40,359 bases of DNA from Pedobacter schmidteae (GCA_945901155.1 CAMDKO010000016.1:1-40359), one strand, 5' to 3'; numbered from the stretch's first letter, positions 7,869 to 17,423 are shown. Made by a program: numbers and translations. Notes: generated from the sequence alone by a model not told the origin.

Positions 7869-8984
7869 TTACAATTTCAAATTTATTTTTTTACCTGTTT
7901 TAACTGCTAAATAGATCGCATCAATGATTTTTAGGTCTTTGAGGCCTTCTTCACCATCTACTGGTACAAGAGCTGTTTCCCCTGCCAAAATGATTCCCGC
8001 CATTTTTTCCATTTGTACTGTTTGGTGAGTAACATGAGGATGATTTAATTCACCTTTATTAGTACGGCCTTTGATTGGTCCATAACCGGTTGAAGGTTGT
8101 AACTCGGCAAAGCCTTTTTCAGCAGTTAAGAAAAAGCGATCTAGATTACTCATATTGTAGCTCGACAGGCAGGACGCTACCGCTCCGCCTGGAAAACCCA
8201 TTTGAAACTGTATAGTTTCGTCCACGCCTTCTTTGAATTTTTCAGGGTTAGTTTTGGTTTCCTGTGCAGTAACCCAAACAGGCTCTTCGCCTACCATATA
8301 ACGTGCACCGTTTATGGCATAAATGCCTATATCCATCATAGATCCCCCTCCGGCCAATTGCTTATTCAATCGCCACTGAGTAGGGTCACCAATTTTAAAG
8401 CCGCATAATCCCTGAAAAAACATAATTTTACCCAATTCCCCTTCTTTCCGCATCCGGATTACTTCTTGGGTTTTAGGTTCAAAGTGCATCCGGTATCCTA
8501 CAAGTAATTTGACATTTGCTTTCTTGCAGGCATCAATCATTTCCTGCCCTTCTTTGGCATTCAAGGCCATTGGTTTTTCGCAAATAACATGTTTACCGGC
8601 TTTGGCTACACGTATTACCTGATCGTGGTGCAGGGCATTCGGCGTTATGACGTAAACTGCATCAATATCGGGATTATCTTTAATGAGATCGAAATTCTCA
8701 TAATTGTAGCAATTTTTTTCTGGAATATTATACTTGCTTTGCCAGTTTTTTATTTTAGCGGGTGTACCACTAATAACCCCAACCAATTTAGCCTTTGCGC
8801 AGGCCTGCATGGCATCTGCTACCCTGGTGCCGTAACTGCCCAGGCCCATGATTGCAACCCGAAGAACTGGTCCTTCATAGGGCTGATTTAAAAAATCTGA
8901 GGCACTGGCAATTGCATTACCGGATACAGATAATGTGAGCACTGAAGCGCTAATTTTTTGCAAAAAATTACGTCTTGAATCCAT
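7869..8984 (-). CDS. Tat-exported Gfo/Idh/MocA family oxidoreductase
   Basis: This 371-residue NAD(P)-dependent sugar dehydrogenase-like protein starts with a twin-arginine signal (SRRNFLQK at residues 3-10, then a weakly hydrophobic stretch to about 29). It should therefore fold in the cytoplasm with bound cofactor and be exported, as known for glucose-fructose oxidoreductase. The Rossmann fold begins VAIMGLGSYG (43-52). The conserved EKP at 136-138 supplies the catalytic lysine, and the C-terminal alpha/beta domain has GGGSMMDIGIYAINGARYMVG, containing the expected Asp and Tyr. In the periplasm it would need a tightly bound nucleotide recycled by a second substrate. It lies 36 bp downstream of the 3-epimerase gene. 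The substrate is probably a glycoside or keto sugar of the island's pathway (inferred). Confidence 0.92.
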   Translation of the reverse strand: MDSRRNFLQKISASVLTLSVSGNAIASASDFLNQPYEGPVLRVAIMGLGSYGTRVADAMQACAKAKLVGVISGTPAKIKNWQSKYNIPEKNCYNYENFDLIKDNPDIDAVYVITPNALHHDQVIRVAKAGKHVICEKPMALNAKEGQEMIDACKKANVKLLVGYRMHFEPKTQEVIRMRKEGELGKIMFFQGLCGFKIGDPTQWRLNKQLAGGGSMMDIGIYAINGARYMVGEEPVWVTAQETKTNPEKFKEGVDETIQFQMGFPGGAVASCLSSYNMSNLDRFFLTAEKGFAELQPSTGYGPIKGRTNKGELNHPHVTHQTVQMEKMAGIILAGETALVPVDGEEGLKDLKIIDAIYLAVKTGKKINLKL

Positions 8985-9020
8985 AACAAAAGGTTTAAAA
9001 TATAGGTTTCAATGTTGGTA

Positions 9021-9869
9021 TTATTTAATTAAACTAGATCTTAAAAATTTTAATCCTTTGATCGCAATATCTTCTTGCGAAGGCTCAAATTGTCGCCAAA
9101 TTGAGGCCGCTTTAGCAATCATTTCAATATCCGGAATAAATGATTCAATAACTACATCTCCATCATAATTAATTTGATGAAGCGCTGAACTAATTTTGTT
9201 CCAATTGATCTGATCACCTCCCGGAGTTCCACGATCTGAACCACATGCATGGAGGTGTCCTAATTTACTGCCTGCATTTAAAATTGCCTGGTAAGGATCT
9301 TTTTCTTCAATATTCATATGGTACGTATCCAGTTGAAGCATTAATGCATCACTATTCACCTGATTAACCATTCTCATTCCTTGTTCACAGGTATTAATAA
9401 AATCAGTTTCATACCGGTTTAAAGGTTCAATGGCCATCTTAACATTCAACTGCTCCGCATAATCAGCTAGAGTTTTTAAATGTTTTGCAACTGTTTCCCA
9501 TTGTTTTGCATAATCTTCTTTACTCACTAATTCTGCCCTGCCAACTCTCGAATACAGGGGCCCAATCAAGGTATCACAACCTAGAGTAGGCATCATACTG
9601 AGCATACTTTTTAAATAATCAAAGCCGATTTGCTGTTCTTCAGGTGTTCCTCTTAAATCACGGCCCGGACCCATTGCAGCGCAAATAGTTCCGCATTTAA
9701 GGCCATTTTCATCCAAAGCTTTTCTGATCACCTGAGGATCAATGTGTGATGGATCTTCAATAGATATTTCTACAGAATCAAATCCCCATGCTTTAAACTT
9801 TGGGAAAAGGGATACACTCTCATTAGTAAAGGGAGATGTGAATAGAAATGTATTAATGCCGAATTTCAT
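9021..9869 (-). CDS. D-tagatose/D-psicose 3-epimerase family enzyme (TIM barrel)
   Basis: This 282-residue TIM-barrel protein has no signal peptide and is cytosolic. It carries all four metal ligands of the ketose 3-epimerases: Glu148 (AIEPLNRYETDF), Asp181 (LDTYHMNIEE), His207 (HLHACGSDR) and Glu242 (VIESF). As I recall the Pseudomonas cichorii D-tagatose 3-epimerase (E152, D185, H211, E246), the spacing of 33, 26 and 35 residues is identical, and the flanking motifs are family-typical. It would epimerise a free ketose at C3 through an enediolate on a divalent metal. It lies between the second propeller-cytochrome gene and the exported Gfo/Idh/MocA gene. The start codon is preceded almost directly by a 14-bp tandem repeat array, which makes up its translation initiation region. 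The preferred sugar is unknown. Confidence 0.93.
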   Translation of the reverse strand: MKFGINTFLFTSPFTNESVSLFPKFKAWGFDSVEISIEDPSHIDPQVIRKALDENGLKCGTICAAMGPGRDLRGTPEEQQIGFDYLKSMLSMMPTLGCDTLIGPLYSRVGRAELVSKEDYAKQWETVAKHLKTLADYAEQLNVKMAIEPLNRYETDFINTCEQGMRMVNQVNSDALMLQLDTYHMNIEEKDPYQAILNAGSKLGHLHACGSDRGTPGGDQINWNKISSALHQINYDGDVVIESFIPDIEMIAKAASIWRQFEPSQEDIAIKGLKFLRSSLIK

Positions 9870-9873
9870 TTTT

Positions 9874-9985
9874 ATAAGTTGTAGGTTATAAGTTATAGGT
9901 TATAAGTTATAGGTTTTAAGTTATAGGTAATAAGTTATAGGTTATAAGTTATAGGTAATAAGTTATAGGTTATAAGTTATAAGTT
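9874..9985. repeat. Tandem repeat, 14-bp unit x 8
   Basis: Eight head-to-tail copies of ATAAGTTATAGGTT fill 9874-9985, with only one- or two-base changes between units; the first has GTAGG and the last ATAAGTT. On the coding (-) strand the array ends 4 nt before the 3-epimerase ATG, so it forms the whole leader between that gene and the upstream cytochrome gene. It has no spacers, so it is not a CRISPR array. Copy number may vary by slippage. Confidence 0.95.
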
Positions 9986-10008
9986 GAGTTAGTGAAAATT
10001 ACTCATTT

Positions 10009-13000
10009 TCACTCTTTTTTCTTTAAAGTGGCCATGTACTGAATAATATCTGCCAGTTCTTGTTTTGTCATGGTTTCGTGTAGGCCTTCAGGCATCAATG
10101 ATTCAGTCATAGCCTTAATCGTTTTAATATTATTGGTATAGATTTTCTGATTTATACCTCCTGGGAATTTAAGTTCTATTTCTGTTTTAGTTCTGCTGGA
10201 AATAATTCCCATCAGGCTTGATCCATCCTTCATATCAATTTGCCAGGTTTCAAATCCAAAACTTACTCCTGCAGAAGGATTCATAATAGCATCAAATAAA
10301 CCTTCTTTAGGTAATTTTGAGCCAATTTCTGTCAGCCTCGGGCCAACATTATACCCTTCTTGGCCAACTTGATGACAAACAGTACAGCTTCTTTTGAAAA
10401 CTGCAGCTCCATTTTTTGTATTTCCTGTTAAAGGAAGTAATTCATTCCATGCGATGGATTGCTTTTGTTTGATATTTTTTATGGATTCCGGTAAAAATGT
10501 TAAAGATTCATCAACAACAGCCTTTCGTCTGCTTTCCTTTAAACCAGCAACAAAATATGGAATAAGTTCTACAGGAGCTTTTTTGGAACGTAAAAGTTCA
10601 AGTGCGCGGTCTTCACCTGCTCTACTTTTTCCAATTTTTTCAGCTGCGTTTTGCCGTACTTCCATATTCTCGGTATTCTGAAGGCTAATTTTTTCCAATA
10701 GGGCTATTGATTCGGTATTTCCTACACTGCCAATAGCATTCAGAATCGCATTAATTTGGTTCTTATCGTTACTAACCAATATTTTATTTAGAAGGTCAGC
10801 TCCTTTTAGCTCGAGTAATAACCTTGCTGCATCAATACCAATAGGTTCTTTAGCTTTAGCTATAACCATAGCTAAAAGGTTTGAATTTTCGCTTTGAAGT
10901 TCGTATTGTCTAACCAAGTCAAGGTAGTCGGCTTGACCTGCGGTAGCATGGATTACGGTCATTAAGGCTTTTTTTGCATTGGGAGATTGTAGGGTCGCTT
11001 TGCTGTCTAAATGATGTAAGGCCAATCTGTTAAATTCAATATTGCCGCTCGAATTATCGTCAATCATTTTTAAAAGGATTTTTGATTTTTCGGGCCCCGT
11101 TTGAAAGTCAAAAGCACGGAAATACCTTAATCTTGACTGCATAGCATACTGATTATCAGATGCTAGATTAGCAAGAAATGGTAGTGCCAATTCGGTACGG
11201 GAACGCCATATTATATCTCTTCCTGCCGCATTTGCTAATGGGTTTTCATTTTTTTGTAGATAAGCCTTTAAAAATTGATCCCATTGTCTATCTGCACCTA
11301 TACCCAGGGCCTCTAAATACCATCTGTCAGTACCATCATATTGACTGGCAAGTAGTGCCCATAACTGAGCGGCTTGGTCCGATTTATTATGTCTGAGTGC
11401 TATGATACATTCTCTTCTTACTTGTGGGTCTTGATCATTCACTAATTTTTTGATCAGTGGAATCATGTCCGATTTTAATTGTCTGGCCGCTCTTAATCCT
11501 GTTATTCGTAGGTCTGGATTAGTATCTTTTAAGGCTTCATTGATATATTTTTCACCCTTTGGCATTTTTGCCAATACCCAAAATGCTCTGGCACGCATCC
11601 TTGGGTTAGCTGCTTTTCTCCATAATTTTTCCAGTTCAGGAACTGCCTCTTTTCCCATCTCATGCAAAGCTATCCAGGCATGCCTTCTTACTGCAAGATT
11701 TGGATTTAAGAGTGCATTAATTGCACCAGCAGGGGTATCGTAATTTTGTTTTGTGATTTTATAGGAAGAAACGTCGGGGGCAATTCTGTATATGCGTCCC
11801 CGCTGTAAATCTCCAACTCGATGTCCACCTACTCCAGGATCATACCAATCAGCAACAATCAGAGAACCATCAGGAGCAATACTAACATCTGATGGACGGA
11901 ACCATTGGTCATTCTCTCCTTTTAAGATATTAACTATACTCGCGGTATATCCTGCTCCATTTTTCATGGTAGGATAGGATCTTACCACATTTGGACCCGG
12001 ATCGGAGTGAATTATTTGGTTTTGAAAGACTTTTGGTAGTAAGTTGCCTTCATAAAGTAAAATACCTGTAGGTGAACCAGCTCCTGTCTGTAAAAGATTG
12101 GGTACCACCCCAGGATCGTTGAGATGCCAATGGCGTAATGGGATAGAATCCTCCAGATTTGTTCTTTTTGCCTGCCAGCTTGCGCCGGTAACTTCATCTT
12201 TATAGCCATAATTGCCATATTCCATCACATAATTGATTCTTACACCTCGGTTTCCGTCATCGTCATTATCACTTTGCCAGATAGTTCCGTAACTATCTAC
12301 TGCAAGCTCAAAATTATTTCTGAAATTATGCCCAAGGCATTCTACATTAGAGCCATCTGGGTCAGAACGGAAAACCATTCCCTCACGATACTTGCCGGGT
12401 CCAATTTCATCACCATCTTGATCTAGAACAACCTTGTTGTTTTTATCTTTTAGCGTTTGTCCTGAATTGCCAAAATTGAAATATAATTTGCCATCAGGCC
12501 CGAAAGTAAAGGAGTGCATTCCATGATCATGTTGAACACCTCCAATTCCCTGGAAAAGTATCTCCTTGCGATCGGCTTTATCATCGCCGTCATCATCATG
12601 AAAAACCCAAACGTATGGACTTTGAGATATGAAGACTCGATTTCCCAAGACAGAAATACCTAATGGGGCATTAATCTCAGGACCCTGGTAAAACACTTTG
12701 CTTGTTTCGAGACTCCCATTTCCATCCTTATCTTCCAATATTAGGATCCGGTCACCTTCAGTTTTTGGCTTGTTATTGTTAATTTGGAAACGATAATTAT
12801 ACGCTTCAGTTACCCAAACTCTACCGCGTTCATCTACATCAATATTTGTTGGGTTAATTAAGGTAGGTTCTGTTGCCATGGTTTGGATTTTCAAACCGGC
12901 GCTAATTACAAGGCCTTTTAAGGCATTTGAAGATAAACGTTTCTGATTTTCAGTAAGCAAGGTGTCGGCCAGGTTGTAAACCTGATGCGAACTAGCTGAA

Positions 13001-13074
13001 CTACAAGCTTTTATTATAATTATAGTGGTTATTATTAACAAAGTCAGTACTATTGATTGCAGGTTTTTTTTCAT
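10009..13074 (-). CDS. Lipoprotein beta-propeller / HEAT / cytochrome c (PVC-type haem protein)
   Basis: This is a 1021-residue protein. Residues 8-22 are hydrophobic and end in a lipobox IIKAC with Cys24, so it is a membrane-anchored lipoprotein facing the periplasm. A putative membrane-bound dehydrogenase-type propeller covers about 45-430, with IDVDERGRVWVTEAYNY, repeated acidic DxDGD loops and SPDVSI-like blade ends (VSIAPDGSLIVADWYD). HEAT-like repeats cover about 450-860. The C-terminal Pirellula/Verrucomicrobium-type haem-binding domain has CTVCH at 897-901, then GPRLTEIGSKLP and a beta-rich tail with MKDGSSLMGI. It is one of three propeller-cytochrome paralogues in the island. It probably passes electrons from a periplasmic oxidation to the respiratory chain; the substrate and any cofactor (PQQ or none) are not determinable here. 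Confidence 0.92.
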   Translation of the reverse strand: MKKNLQSIVLTLLIITTIIIIKACSSASSHQVYNLADTLLTENQKRLSSNALKGLVISAGLKIQTMATEPTLINPTNIDVDERGRVWVTEAYNYRFQINNNKPKTEGDRILILEDKDGNGSLETSKVFYQGPEINAPLGISVLGNRVFISQSPYVWVFHDDDGDDKADRKEILFQGIGGVQHDHGMHSFTFGPDGKLYFNFGNSGQTLKDKNNKVVLDQDGDEIGPGKYREGMVFRSDPDGSNVECLGHNFRNNFELAVDSYGTIWQSDNDDDGNRGVRINYVMEYGNYGYKDEVTGASWQAKRTNLEDSIPLRHWHLNDPGVVPNLLQTGAGSPTGILLYEGNLLPKVFQNQIIHSDPGPNVVRSYPTMKNGAGYTASIVNILKGENDQWFRPSDVSIAPDGSLIVADWYDPGVGGHRVGDLQRGRIYRIAPDVSSYKITKQNYDTPAGAINALLNPNLAVRRHAWIALHEMGKEAVPELEKLWRKAANPRMRARAFWVLAKMPKGEKYINEALKDTNPDLRITGLRAARQLKSDMIPLIKKLVNDQDPQVRRECIIALRHNKSDQAAQLWALLASQYDGTDRWYLEALGIGADRQWDQFLKAYLQKNENPLANAAGRDIIWRSRTELALPFLANLASDNQYAMQSRLRYFRAFDFQTGPEKSKILLKMIDDNSSGNIEFNRLALHHLDSKATLQSPNAKKALMTVIHATAGQADYLDLVRQYELQSENSNLLAMVIAKAKEPIGIDAARLLLELKGADLLNKILVSNDKNQINAILNAIGSVGNTESIALLEKISLQNTENMEVRQNAAEKIGKSRAGEDRALELLRSKKAPVELIPYFVAGLKESRRKAVVDESLTFLPESIKNIKQKQSIAWNELLPLTGNTKNGAAVFKRSCTVCHQVGQEGYNVGPRLTEIGSKLPKEGLFDAIMNPSAGVSFGFETWQIDMKDGSSLMGIISSRTKTEIELKFPGGINQKIYTNNIKTIKAMTESLMPEGLHETMTKQELADIIQYMATLKKKE

Positions 13075-13099
13075 GCTTATTTTCTATTTATAGTCAGAT

Positions 13100-13882
13100 T
13101 TATTGTTTGATCATGATTTTGCGATATTCAACCTTCATTGGAGGACCAACATGTACTTGAATACCTAAGACTCCTTTTGACTTTCCATTAACCTTGTCAT
13201 TATCAGTTACATCACTCATTAAAATACCGTTTATATAGTGTTTTAAACGATTCCCTTTTGCCACTAAGCGACACGTGTTCCAATCTTCACTTTTTATTTT
13301 TTGTAATAATGCATCCTTATCTCCTAAAGACCCGTCAACACTGAGGTCAGTCCATGCGTTGTTTTTGATTTTTGATTGAACGGATTCTTGCGCATTCTCT
13401 GCATTTTGAGCTTTTATCGTTGTTATTTGTCCGCGATAAGCCAAAGTTGTTCTGCCACGCTCTTCATAATTTTGTCCGGTATAATTATGGGCTCCATCAA
13501 TATCTAGCTGGTATCCTTTAACAGCAAATGGAAGATCTTTCAGTTCTTCACTCCGGTAATTGATTCCACTATTACCTGCCTTACTGATCTTAAACTCTAA
13601 TATAAGCTCAAAGTCAGCAGGTGTTCCGCCACGCCAGAGCAAAAAAGAATTACGTTTGAGTAAAGTAGAAGGTGTGATTTCTCCAACAATGCTTCCATTC
13701 TCTACCCGCCAGTAGGTTGAATCACCTTCCCAGCCCTTTAGGCTTTCTCCATCAAATATGGAAACAAATCCCTTTTGAACGATACCGGTATGTTCAGCCA
13801 CTTTATAGCTGACAAGGATTAAGGATAGAGCAAGAATACCTGCCATGAAGAATCCCTGTAGTGTTTTAATCTTTTTGTACAT
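13100..13882 (-). CDS. DUF1080 (3-keto-disaccharide hydrolase family) protein
   Basis: This 260-residue concanavalin-like jelly-roll protein has an N-terminal hydrophobic segment (residues 11-26) that is a signal peptide or anchor. The family hallmark FVSIFDGESLKGW starts near residue 39, followed by YWRVENGSIVGEI, the FELILEFKISKAGNSGINYR strand pair and the terminal LGIQVHVGPPMKVEYRKI. Members of DUF1080 have been shown to hydrolyse or hydrate 3-keto-glycosides and are now often named 3-keto-disaccharide hydrolases. It lies 25 bp upstream of the propeller-cytochrome lipoprotein gene and 69 bp downstream of the cytosolic Gfo/Idh/MocA gene, a partner type able to make 3-keto sugars. It is likely periplasmic. 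The family call is firm; the exact substrate is inferred only as a class. Confidence 0.92.
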   Translation of the reverse strand: MYKKIKTLQGFFMAGILALSLILVSYKVAEHTGIVQKGFVSIFDGESLKGWEGDSTYWRVENGSIVGEITPSTLLKRNSFLLWRGGTPADFELILEFKISKAGNSGINYRSEELKDLPFAVKGYQLDIDGAHNYTGQNYEERGRTTLAYRGQITTIKAQNAENAQESVQSKIKNNAWTDLSVDGSLGDKDALLQKIKSEDWNTCRLVAKGNRLKHYINGILMSDVTDNDKVNGKSKGVLGIQVHVGPPMKVEYRKIMIKQ

Positions 13883-13951
13883 GATTATCAGCTATAAAAT
13901 GGATGATATAAGGTTTTGAATGTATATTATGTTCTATTCTTTATTTTAAGG

Positions 13952-15094
13952 TTAGATGTTTTTCCAGCTTCTTGAATTTGCAGAATCAATTACCGCTTCA
14001 CATACTTTTTGAGTTTCTAGAGCCTCTTTAAAGGTTGGAGAGCAGGTCTCACCAGTTTCCAGACTTTTCAGAAAATCAGCAACCTGATGCACAAATGAAT
14101 GTTCATAACCAATTGAAAGGCCGGGAACCCACCATTTGTCCATATAAGGCTGATCGCCATCAGTTACATGAATGGAACGCCAGCCACGAACAATTGAATC
14201 ATCTGCATGATCAAAATATTCCAAACGATTTAGGTCGTGCAGATCCCATCGAATAGAAGCATTTTCACCATTTATTTCAAAAGTGTACAATGCCTTATGT
14301 CCCCTTGCATATCGCGTAGATTCAAACAGCCCCAGAGATCCGTTGTTGAAGTGACAATGAAAAATACAGGCATCGTCAATTCCTACTTTTTCTTTTTTAC
14401 CGGTCAGCTGATGCATGCGTTCCTTAACAAAAGTTTCAGTAAGTGCAGAAACATCTTTAATCCCTCCATTTAACCAAATAGCGGTATCAATACAATGTGC
14501 GAGCAGATCACCCGTAACACCAGATCCTGCAGCATCAATGTCTAGGCGCCATAAACCTTCGCCGCCCTGAGGCAGATCAGCATTAATTGTCCAGTCTTGC
14601 AGGAAGTTAGCCCTGTAATGAAATATTTTGCCCAGTTTGCCCGAATCAACAATTTGTTTAGCCAAGGTAACAGCGGGAATACGGCGATAATTATACCAAA
14701 CTGTATTGGCTACACCTGCTTTTTCAATCGCCTCTACCATGGCTACTCCTTCAGCTAAAGTCCTTGAAAGAGGCTTTTCGCATAAGATCATTTTGCCAGC
14801 CGCCGCCGCAGCGATAGCAATTTCGGCATGCATATTATTGGGTGCACAAATGTCAACCGCATCAATATCGTTACGTGCAATCAATACTTTCCAATCTGTT
14901 TCAAATGATTCATAACCCCATTGTTCAGCAAATGCCTGAACTTTGTCCTTACTGCGGGAGCAAACTGCTTTTAAAACCGGACGATAGTCCAGTTCAGGAA
15001 AAAAATCACCAACTCGTTTATAACCGTTTGAATGGGTTCGGCCCATAAAGCCACATCCAATTAAACCGATTCTTAATTCTTTTTTATTAGCCAT
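13952..15094 (-). CDS. Cytosolic Gfo/Idh/MocA dehydrogenase, probable glycoside/anhydrosugar 3-dehydrogenase
   Basis: This 380-residue NAD(P)-dependent dehydrogenase lacks a signal peptide. The Rossmann motif GCGFMG is at 13-18, the catalytic EKP lysine motif at 106-108, and the C-terminal active-site block [13 protein letters not shown] at 196-207. The layout around residues 133-170 ([13 protein letters not shown], then FLQDW) and near the C-terminus ([13 protein letters not shown]) resembles, from memory, levoglucosan dehydrogenase and related glycoside 3-dehydrogenases more than inositol dehydrogenases. It would oxidise the C3 hydroxyl of a pyranoside to a 3-keto sugar. It lies 30 bp downstream of the TIM-barrel gene, consistent with one transcript. 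The family is certain; the 3-dehydrogenase role is likely, the substrate unknown. Confidence 0.92.
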   Translation of the reverse strand: MANKKELRIGLIGCGFMGRTHSNGYKRVGDFFPELDYRPVLKAVCSRSKDKVQAFAEQWGYESFETDWKVLIARNDIDAVDICAPNNMHAEIAIAAAAAGKMILCEKPLSRTLAEGVAMVEAIEKAGVANTVWYNYRRIPAVTLAKQIVDSGKLGKIFHYRANFLQDWTINADLPQGGEGLWRLDIDAAGSGVTGDLLAHCIDTAIWLNGGIKDVSALTETFVKERMHQLTGKKEKVGIDDACIFHCHFNNGSLGLFESTRYARGHKALYTFEINGENASIRWDLHDLNRLEYFDHADDSIVRGWRSIHVTDGDQPYMDKWWVPGLSIGYEHSFVHQVADFLKSLETGETCSPTFKEALETQKVCEAVIDSANSRSWKNI

Positions 15095-15124
15095 CGTTAT
15101 ATTCTGAAAAATTAAAATTATTGA

Positions 15125-16150
15125 TTAAGACCAGCTGTTCAAATTGCGAACTTTGATCATTGCCGCCAAAATATCATTCCATGTCTTTTGCTCATTCAGC
15201 ACGGCATTTGGAAACATGCAACCATCCCAGCAAATGTGTTTAAATGCTTTTGTGAGTTCAGCGTTTTCATTCCGAAGCCAATGTCCTGCATCTACAGCAA
15301 TATCTAATTTACCGTTAGGGTCTGTTGCTTGGCAATGTCGGCCAGTTTTATCGTGCGATCCTGATCCATAAGCGGTTCCATCATTTTGAGCCACATGAAA
15401 ATCAATGGTCCATGGACGTAAAGCAGCTGTTAATTTTTTAAGCCCCTCTGTCAGCGCTTCACGGTCATCCCATTGATAATCGGTAGGTAATATGCGATGC
15501 TCTGGTGCATTGTATCCTAGTAGATATAAAAAAGTATGTGACATATCTGCTTGAAAGCCAATATTTGGGCGATCTACAGCCTCCAGCGTGTCGAGCATTG
15601 CTTTCCAGCTATGCATTCCGCCCCAGCAAATTTCACCTTCGGCAGCTAATTTTTCGCCATAATCTGCGGCAACATCACAAGCTTCACGGAAAGTCTGAGC
15701 AATGAGTTTGGTATTATTTACCGGATCTGCAGCCCAGCTTTCAACACTACTGGCAGAATCAATTCGGATAACGCCGTATGGGCGAACACCCATATCCTTT
15801 AATTTTTGGCCATAAATACATGATTTACGTACCTGATCCACAAAGTTTGTACGATCTTCTTTGGTACCCATTGCTGGTCCGCCCCAAATTGGTGCAACCA
15901 AACTGCCAATCACTAAATTGTGTTTACTTACCTGATCAGCCAATCTTTTAATGCCATCCTGATCATCTAAGTTTATTGAAGGGTCAAAAAGACCAACATC
16001 AACTCCATCAAACTTAACTCCGTCAACTTCTGCAGCTGCGGTCATTTCTAGCATTTTTTCTAATGAGATCGGTGGTTCTGAATCAGGACCTTTACCCACA
16101 ATACCAGGCCATGTGGCATTGTGAAGTTTTGGATAAGAATTCTTAGTCAT
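15125..16150 (-). CDS. Sugar phosphate isomerase/epimerase-type TIM-barrel protein
   Basis: This 341-residue xylose-isomerase-like TIM barrel is cytosolic and without a signal peptide. The start is set at the ATG at 16150 ([14 protein letters not shown]); a TTG two codons upstream is less likely. Probable metal ligands are Glu173 (EGEICWGG), Asp202 (GFQADMSH) and His252 (DFHVAQND), with a late DAGHWLR segment. It is longer than the 282-residue epimerase in the same island and only distantly similar. In known levoglucosan-type pathways, TIM-barrel proteins of this broad class catalyse beta-elimination or hydration of the 3-keto sugar made by the neighbouring dehydrogenase. Its position between that dehydrogenase gene (30 bp) and the cupin gene (20 bp) fits such a role, which remains an inference. 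Confidence 0.9.
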   Translation of the reverse strand: MTKNSYPKLHNATWPGIVGKGPDSEPPISLEKMLEMTAAAEVDGVKFDGVDVGLFDPSINLDDQDGIKRLADQVSKHNLVIGSLVAPIWGGPAMGTKEDRTNFVDQVRKSCIYGQKLKDMGVRPYGVIRIDSASSVESWAADPVNNTKLIAQTFREACDVAADYGEKLAAEGEICWGGMHSWKAMLDTLEAVDRPNIGFQADMSHTFLYLLGYNAPEHRILPTDYQWDDREALTEGLKKLTAALRPWTIDFHVAQNDGTAYGSGSHDKTGRHCQATDPNGKLDIAVDAGHWLRNENAELTKAFKHICWDGCMFPNAVLNEQKTWNDILAAMIKVRNLNSWS

Positions 16151-16170
16151 ATTCAAAAAGTATATAAAAA

Positions 16171-17376
16171 TTATAAAATAAGATCCGGATTTTCTGGACC
16201 AAAATGTTTGAGTATTACAATAGGATCTGTCTTGGATGGGTTGCTGATGCGAACCCCCTCTAATGCCGCTTTTTCACTCACAAAGAATTCATCGTTAGTC
16301 AGTTGACCATAACGGATCAGCGCAGGAGTTTCGATATCCCAAACCCCGAATTTTCCATGTCCCTGCATCACGATCATCCCATAACAGGCGCTATCTTTGA
16401 TGAGTACGGTTTGCCCCGGTAAAACAGTGAGCTCTTTTGCACTAAATGCTGCAGACCGATAGCATACCCAATTTTCGATATATCCTTCAGCCTCCATTTC
16501 TTTAAGTGGTTTTACGGGCTTTGGCATCATGAAACGAGTTTCCAAAATATTCGGATTCACATTTAAGTCCCAATCAATAACTTCCATTAATTGGTCATAG
16601 TCTCCAATTCTATCTTTGGGAGTTCCATTCCACAATAATTCTTCAGGGATGATCGCTTCATTCACCAATGATTGGTACATCGCAAAAACATCGGATGCTT
16701 TTTGAGGTTCATAGGTACACATACTTCCCGGTGCATGCAGCATTCCTGGAGGAACATCCCACCCGGTTCCCGGTTCTAATTTAAATGCCTGTGAATAGGT
16801 TGTTAGCTTATTATCGCCCTTGGTGAAATTAACCAAGCATTCGCGAATTTGCGCTTTAGTGGTACCTGGTGCAATCCCAAAAAAGGTATATGGAAAATCG
16901 CCACCATGATTATTTAGTTGAGGCGGAAAATAATAGGCTTCAGGCTTACCTTTCTGACCTATTTTAGCAGCATGTTCATCATTATGATGAATATGATGAG
17001 GAAGTGGCCCCATATTGTCAAAAAACTTGGAATACATGGGCCAACTTTTATGCTCATTCCATAAACGATTTCCAATTACTTCACCTTTAAGCTCATCTAT
17101 TGCATCTTTCAATAAAAATTGTTCTTCTTTACCACCTTCATTGAAAACTACAGGGCTTAATCCTTCGTTTTTGCCAGTCAAAGGACCATTTTGTGCGGGT
17201 GTTGTAGAAGAAAGCCAACGTTCATCAATGCCTCCTCTTTGGCCTCCCAATACATAATAATCATCCGGGTGTAACTTAATCCTTCTTCCAGGTACACAAA
17301 ATGAACGTGGTACCCAGGTAGGTGCTAACCTCAATATCCCTTTTCCTTGTTCTAATGCTTTCTTTGCTAAACTCAT
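16171..17376 (-). CDS. Cupin protein with phosphomannose-isomerase-like metal site, function unknown
   Basis: This 401-residue cytosolic protein has a probable cupin metal site: His128 and His130 in [11 protein letters not shown], Glu147 in PEAYYF and His214 in [10 protein letters not shown]. The arrangement H-x-H ... E ... H recalls class I mannose-6-phosphate isomerase. A second beta-rich half follows (about residues 300-400), with [24 protein letters not shown]. The N-terminus has [14 protein letters not shown]. Automated tools may label such proteins homogentisate dioxygenase-like or simply cupin. It sits between the DUF4432 epimerase-like gene and the TIM-barrel gene with short gaps, so an isomerase or lyase acting on the same free sugar is plausible. 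I do not recognise a characterised orthologue. Confidence 0.8.
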   Translation of the reverse strand: MSLAKKALEQGKGILRLAPTWVPRSFCVPGRRIKLHPDDYYVLGGQRGGIDERWLSSTTPAQNGPLTGKNEGLSPVVFNEGGKEEQFLLKDAIDELKGEVIGNRLWNEHKSWPMYSKFFDNMGPLPHHIHHNDEHAAKIGQKGKPEAYYFPPQLNNHGGDFPYTFFGIAPGTTKAQIRECLVNFTKGDNKLTTYSQAFKLEPGTGWDVPPGMLHAPGSMCTYEPQKASDVFAMYQSLVNEAIIPEELLWNGTPKDRIGDYDQLMEVIDWDLNVNPNILETRFMMPKPVKPLKEMEAEGYIENWVCYRSAAFSAKELTVLPGQTVLIKDSACYGMIVMQGHGKFGVWDIETPALIRYGQLTNDEFFVSEKAALEGVRISNPSKTDPIVILKHFGPENPDLIL

Positions 17377-17423
17377 ATTCTAATTTGAATGTTAATTAAG
17401 GCTTAAATCGGGTTGTTATCAGC

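Noticed and set aside
9874-9985. Possible CRISPR array
   Set aside because: Units are 14 bp and directly adjacent with no unique spacers, and no cas genes are in the window.
13952-15094. Naming the cytosolic dehydrogenase as levoglucosan dehydrogenase
   Set aside because: Only motif layout from memory supports it; the substrate specificity cannot be read, so a broader name is used.
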